The notes beneath the pieces were generated by a model. That model saw nothing but the letters and a program-made list of their open reading frames with translations, was not told the origin of the DNA and did not search any database. 64,000 bases of DNA from Ramlibacter ginsenosidimutans (GTDB lineage: Bacteria; Pseudomonadota; Gammaproteobacteria; Burkholderiales; Burkholderiaceae_C), in assembly GCF_042678185.1 (NCBI RefSeq), contig NZ_JBHUDQ010000005.1; one strand, 5' to 3'. Made by a program: the position numbers and the translations under genes. Positions within the stretch are counted from its first letter, which is position 1; every line of letters starts with the position of its first letter. Positions 59,740-64,000 of this stretch are shown here, one piece after another.

Positions 59740-60294
59740 TCAGACGCGGCGGCGGTATTCGCCCGTGCGCGTGTCGATTTCCACCTTGTCGCCCTGCGCG
59801 ACGAAGATCGGCACGCCGATCTCGTAGCCGGTGGCGAGCTTGGCCGGCTTGAGCACCTTGCCCGAAGTGTCGCCCTTGACGGCCGGCTCGGTCCAGGTGA
59901 TCTCGCGCTCGACGCTGGTCGGGATTTCCACGGAGATCGCCTTGCCTTCGTAGAACACCACTTCGGCGGGCATGCCGTCCTCGAGGTAGTTCAGGGCGTC
60001 GCCCATGTTTTCCTTCTCGACCTCGTACTGGTTGTACTCGGCGTCCATCCAGACGTACATCGGGTCGGCGAAGTAGGAGTACGTGCAGTCCTTCTTGTCC
60101 AGCACGATCTGGTCCATCTTGTCGTCGGCCTTGAACACGGTTTCCGTGCCCTGGTTGTTCAGCAGCGACTTGAGCTTCATGCGCACGGTGGCCGCGTTGC
60201 GGCCGCCGCGGGAGTATTCGGTCTTCAGCACGACCCAGGGCTGGCCGCTGTGCATGATCACGTTGCCGGCGCGGATTTCTTGAGCGATTTTCAT
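59740..60294 (-). CDS. efp: Translation elongation factor P
   Basis: A 184-residue EF-P. The acceptor loop reads TEYSRGGRNAATV with Arg32 at the tip, the type modified by rhamnosylation, not lysylation. Other standard segments are IMHSGQPWVVLKTE, DLMYVWMDAEYNQYEV-like middle and the C-terminal IFVAQGDKVEIDTRTGEYRRRV. EF-P relieves ribosome stalling at polyproline. I take the ATG at 60294. The modifying enzyme EarP is encoded just upstream on the same strand with a 116-bp gap. Confidence 0.97.
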   Translation of the reverse strand: MKIAQEIRAGNVIMHSGQPWVVLKTEYSRGGRNAATVRMKLKSLLNNQGTETVFKADDKMDQIVLDKKDCTYSYFADPMYVWMDAEYNQYEVEKENMGDALNYLEDGMPAEVVFYEGKAISVEIPTSVEREITWTEPAVKGDTSGKVLKPAKLATGYEIGVPIFVAQGDKVEIDTRTGEYRRRV

Positions 60295-60410
60295 GACGGT
60301 GTCTTCGGTGAGGGCCACGGCCCCGCTGGGGGCCGACTTGGCGCCGTCGCGCGCAGGTTGCGGGTGGCGGCAAGCGGTGCGCTCACGGGTCTGGCCCGAA
60401 GCGCAAAGCT

Positions 60411-61454
60411 CTATATTCTAGCCTCACCGGCGGCCAGGCGCGCCAGCCCGGCCACGAGCTCCGGCAAGGTCTCGGCTTTTTCCCGCGCCCGCCGGGCGCA
60501 GGCGCGCCAGTCGGCGATGGCCAGCCGCGGCAGGGCAGCGGGCGTTGCGTCGTTCCACGCCAGGAAAAAATCACGCAGGTCGCGCGGCGGCGCCAGCCAG
60601 GCTAGGAAGGCCTCGAGCTTGGCGTGGTGGGCAAGGTCGTCCTGCGGATAGATCTGCCATACGAAGGGAGCGCCAGCGAGCAGCGCGCGCACGACCGAGT
60701 CCTCGCCCCGCACGAAGTTCAGGTCGCAGGACCACAGCAGTTCGTCGTAGCCGCGCTGCGTCAACAGGGGCAGCCAGTGCAGGCGCAGCGTTCCACGATC
60801 CTGCGCCTGCAGCGCGTGGACGGCGGCGCTCGCCCGTCCGGCCGTGACCAGCAGGTGGGTTGGCCGGTCCTGCGCCGCCAGTTGCTCCAGCAGGTCCGGG
60901 AGCGCCCGCGGCTCGTAGCAGAACAGGCTGAGCACCTGCGCCTGCGGGTCCGTGATGCCCCACTGGCGCAGCCAGGCCGCGCGGTCGTGCGCCGCGCGGC
61001 GAGCGGCCAGGTCGCGTTCGCGCAGCAGCCCGCCCGTGCGTGGCGTGAAGCCGGGGTAGAAGAAGCGCTTCACCAGCCCCGCGCCGGGACCGCTCATCAC
61101 GGGAGAGGGCAGGCCGTGGCTGCGTTCGACGTAATCCTCCGCCGAGAGGTACTCCAGGTTGATCCAGGCGGGCGGCGGCACCAGGGAGGCCATGCGCGCG
61201 ACGAAGGCCGGCGGGGGATCGCAGCCGAACGCTTCCACGACGACCTCGCCCGGTTCGGCGGCGGGCACCGGCCCGGTCCAGTGCACGACCTTCACGCCCG
61301 GTGCGCCCTGGGGCGCCATCCACGAGAGCATGGCAACGTCGTCCATCCACAGCCGCACGGACTCGCCGCGTGCCGCGAGCTCCGCGGCGAGCCGCCAGCA
61401 CACGCCGGCGTCGCCGTGGTTGTCGATGACCCTGCAGAAGATGTCCCAGTGCAT
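60411..61454 (-). CDS. earP: EF-P arginine rhamnosyltransferase EarP
   Basis: A 347-residue inverting glycosyltransferase (GT104) that adds rhamnose from TDP-rhamnose to Arg32 of EF-P. The N-terminal motif MHWDIFCRVIDNHGDAGVCWR supplies the key aspartates Asp11 and Asp15, and the nucleotide-sugar motif LNFVRGEDSVVRALLAGAPFVWQIYPQDD contains Glu251; these correspond to the essential Asp/Asp/Glu of characterised EarP. I take the ATG at 61454. It is divergent from uvrC with only 20 bp between the start codons. Confidence 0.95.
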   Translation of the reverse strand: MHWDIFCRVIDNHGDAGVCWRLAAELAARGESVRLWMDDVAMLSWMAPQGAPGVKVVHWTGPVPAAEPGEVVVEAFGCDPPPAFVARMASLVPPPAWINLEYLSAEDYVERSHGLPSPVMSGPGAGLVKRFFYPGFTPRTGGLLRERDLAARRAAHDRAAWLRQWGITDPQAQVLSLFCYEPRALPDLLEQLAAQDRPTHLLVTAGRASAAVHALQAQDRGTLRLHWLPLLTQRGYDELLWSCDLNFVRGEDSVVRALLAGAPFVWQIYPQDDLAHHAKLEAFLAWLAPPRDLRDFFLAWNDATPAALPRLAIADWRACARRAREKAETLPELVAGLARLAAGEARI

Positions 61455-61462
61455 GTCGCCGG

Positions 61463-61469
61463 GATAATA
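61463..61469. promoter_or_regulatory. Shared -10 patch between earP and uvrC
   Basis: GATAATA gives a -10 rightward (GATAAT, 61463-61468) placed so that transcription would start at about the A of the uvrC ATG (61475). Leftward, TATTAT (61469-61464) is placed nine bases before the earP ATG. The 20-bp spacer leaves no room for ordinary leaders, so uvrC may be leaderless and earP nearly so. -35 boxes would lie inside the coding regions and are weak. Confidence 0.45.
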
Positions 61470-61474
61470 GGGCA

Positions 61475-63589
61475 ATGCATTCGGACGAACTGCTCGCGCA
61501 GGTGGCCGCGCTGCCGGCGCTGCCCGGCGTCTATCGTTACTACGACGCCGAGGGCGGCGTGCTCTATGTCGGCAAGGCGCGCAACCTGAAGAAGCGCGTC
61601 TCCAGCTACTTCCAGAAGAACCATGGCGGCACGCGCATCGGCCACATGATCGGCAAGATCGCGCGGCTGGACACGACGGTGGTGCGCTCCGAAGCCGAGG
61701 CGCTGCTGCTCGAGAACAACCTGATCAAGACGCTGGCGCCGCGCTACAACATCCTGTTCCGCGACGACAAGAGCTATCCCTACCTGAAGATCACCGGCAC
61801 GCCGGACCGCCTGCCGGTGACGAAGGAGGGCGCGCTGGCCATGCCCGCCGCCTTCCCGCGCGTCGCTTACTACCGCGGCGCGGTGGACCGCAAGCACCGC
61901 TACTTCGGCCCCTACCCGAGCGCCTGGGCGGTGAAGGAGTCGATCCAGCTGCTGCAGAAGGTGTTCCGGCTGCGCACCTGCGAGGACACCGTGTTCGCGA
62001 ACCGCACGCGGCCCTGCCTGCTGTACCAGATCAAGCGCTGCTCGGGGCCGTGCGTGAACCTGGTCTCGCCCCAGGACTACCAACGCGACGTGCAGAATGC
62101 CGAGGCGTTCCTGCGCGGCGAGGCGCAGAGCGTGCTGCAGGCGCTGGAACAACGCATGATGGAGCACGCCGAGAAGCTGGAGTTCGAGCAGGCCGCCGAA
62201 CTGCGCAACCAGATGTCGGCGCTCTCCAAGGTGCTGCACCAGCAGTCGGTGGAGACCGCCTCCGACAAGGACGTGGACATCCTCGCCGTGCGCGTGCAGG
62301 GCGGCAAGGCCTGCGTGAACCTCGCGATGGTGCGCGGCGGCCGGCACCTCGGCGACCGCGCCTACTTCCCCAGCCACATCGAGGACGCCGCGGCGCTGCA
62401 GGAATTCGACGCGGACGAGGCGGCGCCGGTGCAGCCGGTGGAAGTGCAGGTGCTGGAGGCCTTCATTGCGCAGCACTACATCGGCGTGCCGGTGCCCTCC
62501 GCGCTGATCACGAGCCATCCGGTGATGCCGGAGCTGGTCGAAGCCCTGTCGCAGCAGGCGGGCAGCCGCATCGGCGTGGCGCACAACCCGCGCGGGCAGC
62601 GGCGCCTGTGGCTGGAGATGGCCGAGAAGAACGCGGAACTGCAGCTCGCGCGGCTGCTGGCGGAAGAGGGCTCGCAGCAGGCGCGCACGCGCGCGCTCGT
62701 GGAGGCGCTGGACCTGGCCCCAGACAACCTGGACACCTTCCGCATCGAATGCTTCGACATCTCGCACACGGCGGGCGAGGCGACGCAGGCGTCGTGCGTG
62801 GTGTTCCACCACCACCAGATGCAGAACCGCGAGTACCGCCGCTTCAACATCGACGGCATCACGCCAGGCGACGACTACGCCGCCATGCGCCAGGTGCTCA
62901 CGCGCCGGTATGCGCGGCTGGCGCAGGCCGGCCGCGACACGCCGGATGCGACGCCGCCCGAAGACGCGCCCGAGGAAGTGGCCGCGCAAGCACAGGACGA
63001 GCCCGCGGGCGACGTGCAGGTCGAGGCGGTCGCCGACCCGCAGGCCGCCGCCTTTGCGGAAGCGGCGGAGTCCGCCGAAGCGGTGGGCGACGCCGGGAAA
63101 CTGAAAAAACCCAAGGTCGGGGGCGGCGGCAGCGCGCAGAGGCTGCCGGACCTCGTGCTGGTGGATGGCGGCCGCGGCCAGGTAAGCATGGCGCGCGAGG
63201 TGTTCGCCGAACTGGGACTCGACCTGTCCGTGATCGTCGGCGTCGAGAAGGGCGAAGGCCGCAAGGTTGGCCTGGAGGAACTCGTTTTCGCCGACGGCCG
63301 CGAGAAGACCTACCTGGGCCGCGAATCGGCGGCCCTGATGCTGATCGCGCAGATCCGCGACGAGGCGCACCGCTTCGCCATCACCGGCATGCGGGCGCGG
63401 CGGGCCCGCGTGCGCGTGGGCGGCAGCCAACTGGAGGAAATCCCGGGCATCGGCGCGAAGAAGCGCGCCCGCCTGCTGCAACGCTTCGGCGGCGTGCGCG
63501 GCGTCGCCGCGGCGAGCGTCGAGGACATCGCAACAGTGGAAGGCATCTCGCGGGAACTGGCGGAAGAGATCTATCGCGCGTTGCACTGA
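61475..63589 (+). CDS. uvrC: Excinuclease ABC subunit C
   Basis: A 704-residue UvrC. The GIY-YIG domain is at 18-42 (GVYRYYDAEGGVLYVGKARNLKKRV), the UVR helix pair near 225-255 (HAEKLEFEQAAELRNQM), the RNase H-like domain with Asp428 (ECFDIS) and Asp564 (VDGGRGQ), and tandem helix-hairpin-helix motifs near 650-695. It makes both incisions of nucleotide excision repair. Between 486 and 552 is an acidic, Ala/Glu/Pro-rich insertion inside the RNase H-like domain, making it about 90 residues longer than E. coli UvrC. Confidence 0.97.
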   Translation: MHSDELLAQVAALPALPGVYRYYDAEGGVLYVGKARNLKKRVSSYFQKNHGGTRIGHMIGKIARLDTTVVRSEAEALLLENNLIKTLAPRYNILFRDDKSYPYLKITGTPDRLPVTKEGALAMPAAFPRVAYYRGAVDRKHRYFGPYPSAWAVKESIQLLQKVFRLRTCEDTVFANRTRPCLLYQIKRCSGPCVNLVSPQDYQRDVQNAEAFLRGEAQSVLQALEQRMMEHAEKLEFEQAAELRNQMSALSKVLHQQSVETASDKDVDILAVRVQGGKACVNLAMVRGGRHLGDRAYFPSHIEDAAALQEFDADEAAPVQPVEVQVLEAFIAQHYIGVPVPSALITSHPVMPELVEALSQQAGSRIGVAHNPRGQRRLWLEMAEKNAELQLARLLAEEGSQQARTRALVEALDLAPDNLDTFRIECFDISHTAGEATQASCVVFHHHQMQNREYRRFNIDGITPGDDYAAMRQVLTRRYARLAQAGRDTPDATPPEDAPEEVAAQAQDEPAGDVQVEAVADPQAAAFAEAAESAEAVGDAGKLKKPKVGGGGSAQRLPDLVLVDGGRGQVSMAREVFAELGLDLSVIVGVEKGEGRKVGLEELVFADGREKTYLGRESAALMLIAQIRDEAHRFAITGMRARRARVRVGGSQLEEIPGIGAKKRARLLQRFGGVRGVAAASVEDIATVEGISRELAEEIYRALH

Positions 63590-63608
63590 ACCTTCAAACC
63601 CAACAACC

Positions 63609-63695
63609 GGACGCAGAGGACGCAGAAGTTCCGCAGAGGACGCAGAAGAAAGCCTGCTTGAATGCTTTTGCGTCTTTTGCGAAACCTTTGCGTGG
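63609..63695. repeat. Dispersed intergenic repeat after uvrC
   Basis: The 17-base unit CGCAGAGGACGCAGAAG occurs twice (63612-63628 and 63632-63648, period 20). A degenerate inverted partner, TTTTGCGTCTTTTGCGAAACCTTTGCG, follows around 63666-63692. The GC content is well below that of the genes. It resembles a widespread beta/gammaproteobacterial intergenic repeat type. Confidence 0.62.
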
Positions 63696-63709
63696 TGAGT
63701 TCAACCGGT

Positions 63710-64000
63710 CAAGGCAACATCATTGTTCACCCAAGATGTTGGAGAGACCGGGATGGCGAGACGCAGGGCACGCCTGACATTTCAGGAAAGGCGAGAACTC
63801 TGGAACAGGTGGAAGCAGGGTCAAACCCTGGCTGAGATCTCCGGCGCATTGGGAGGTCGGGCCAAGAGCTCGCTTTTCGATGCCCTGCAGAAGAACGGAG
63901 GGATCGCTCCTCGGCAGCGCAGTCGTTCGAGCGCGCACCTCAGTGCGCAAGAGCGGGAAGAGATCTCCAGGGGACTGGTGGCCGGCAACTCGGTGCGTGC
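63710..64000 (+). mobile_element. Left part of an IS30-family insertion sequence
   Basis: The transposase frame at 63753 and the drop in GC just before it indicate the left end of an insertion sequence. Its inverted repeat should lie around 63705-63740, but with only one end in the window the exact boundary and target duplication cannot be fixed. Confidence 0.5.
63753..64000 (+). CDS. IS30-family transposase, N-terminal part (runs off the window)
   Basis: An open frame from the ATG at 63753 continues past the end. The first 82 residues include a helix-turn-helix (LTFQERRELWNRWKQGQTLAEISGALGG) and then SAHLSAQEREEISRGLVAGNSV, a typical IS30-family N-terminus with the transposase DNA-binding domain. 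GGAGAG lies about ten bases before the ATG. The catalytic DDE part lies outside, so activity cannot be judged. Confidence 0.8.
   Translation, partial: MARRRARLTFQERRELWNRWKQGQTLAEISGALGGRAKSSLFDALQKNGGIAPRQRSRSSAHLSAQEREEISRGLVAGNSVR

Noticed and set aside
61292..63586. 764-residue minus-strand frame opposite uvrC
   Set aside because: Antisense shadow of uvrC with no recognisable domain.
63612..63648. Possible CRISPR-like repeat (two 17-bp units, 3-bp gap)
   Set aside because: Only two units, with almost no spacer; it fits a dispersed intergenic repeat.

Overview
The window reads as chromosome of a high-GC, aerobic betaproteobacterium, most likely Burkholderiales and probably Comamonadaceae-like (Ramlibacter/Variovorax type). 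Grounds: GC-rich coding with long antisense open frames; an elongation factor P with Arg32 next to earP; a phasin (PHA storage); three orphan Bug/TTT-type solute receptors; and many CoA-transferase and aromatic-degradation genes. No species call is possible from the sequence alone.

Layout. 1-1944: end of a TTT receptor, a TPR membrane protein and a DUF4142 protein. 2177-6760: a branched-chain amino acid type ABC importer whose two ATPases are fused. 6870-10328: TTT receptor, DUF4387 and AtuA-like genes read leftward, divergent from their probable GntR repressor, with a palindromic operator over the -10 box. 10377-15268: DUF1439, DUF898, a ketopantoate-reductase-like gene coupled to a mandelate-racemase-like gene, and a secreted HExxH/Sel1 protein preceded by a 22-bp palindrome. 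15331-23185: a catabolic island (SCPx-like thiolase, DUF35 partner, GntR/FCD regulator, class III CoA-transferase, Rieske oxygenase, hemerythrin, TTT receptor, racemase-like CoA-transferase) whose three promoter regions all carry a GGT-N3-ACC palindrome. This looks like one regulon under the embedded GntR gene and is the best candidate for an undescribed system here.

23289-26000: small unknown proteins, an RcnB-like protein and an aldo-keto reductase. 26152-32056: an ABC importer resembling ferric-iron systems, run together with a class III CoA-transferase and a crotonase-fold protein that lacks both usual catalytic glutamates. 32060-36027: a palindromic repeat, then a divergent aromatic ring-cleavage set (flavin monooxygenase, DUF2783, VOC protein against LigA/LigB). 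36083-38135: zinc ribbon, DAO-family oxidase, and a 645-bp gene-free stretch holding a ~280-bp inverted-repeat element, a second copy of the palindromic repeat, and the rpoD terminator.

38136-63589 is mostly core genome: rpoD, dnaG, an AMP-ligase, a BrkB-family membrane protein, gamma-glutamyltransferase, SDR, patatin lipoprotein, phasin, an HDAC-like/thioesterase/nitroreductase operon, CsbD, an NhaD/ArsB-like transporter coupled to a hydroxyacid dehydrogenase, rmuC, an MFS permease, LOG, DUF3445, efp, earP and uvrC. The window ends in a dispersed repeat and the start of an IS30-family transposase. I found no rRNA, tRNA, CRISPR array or riboswitch.
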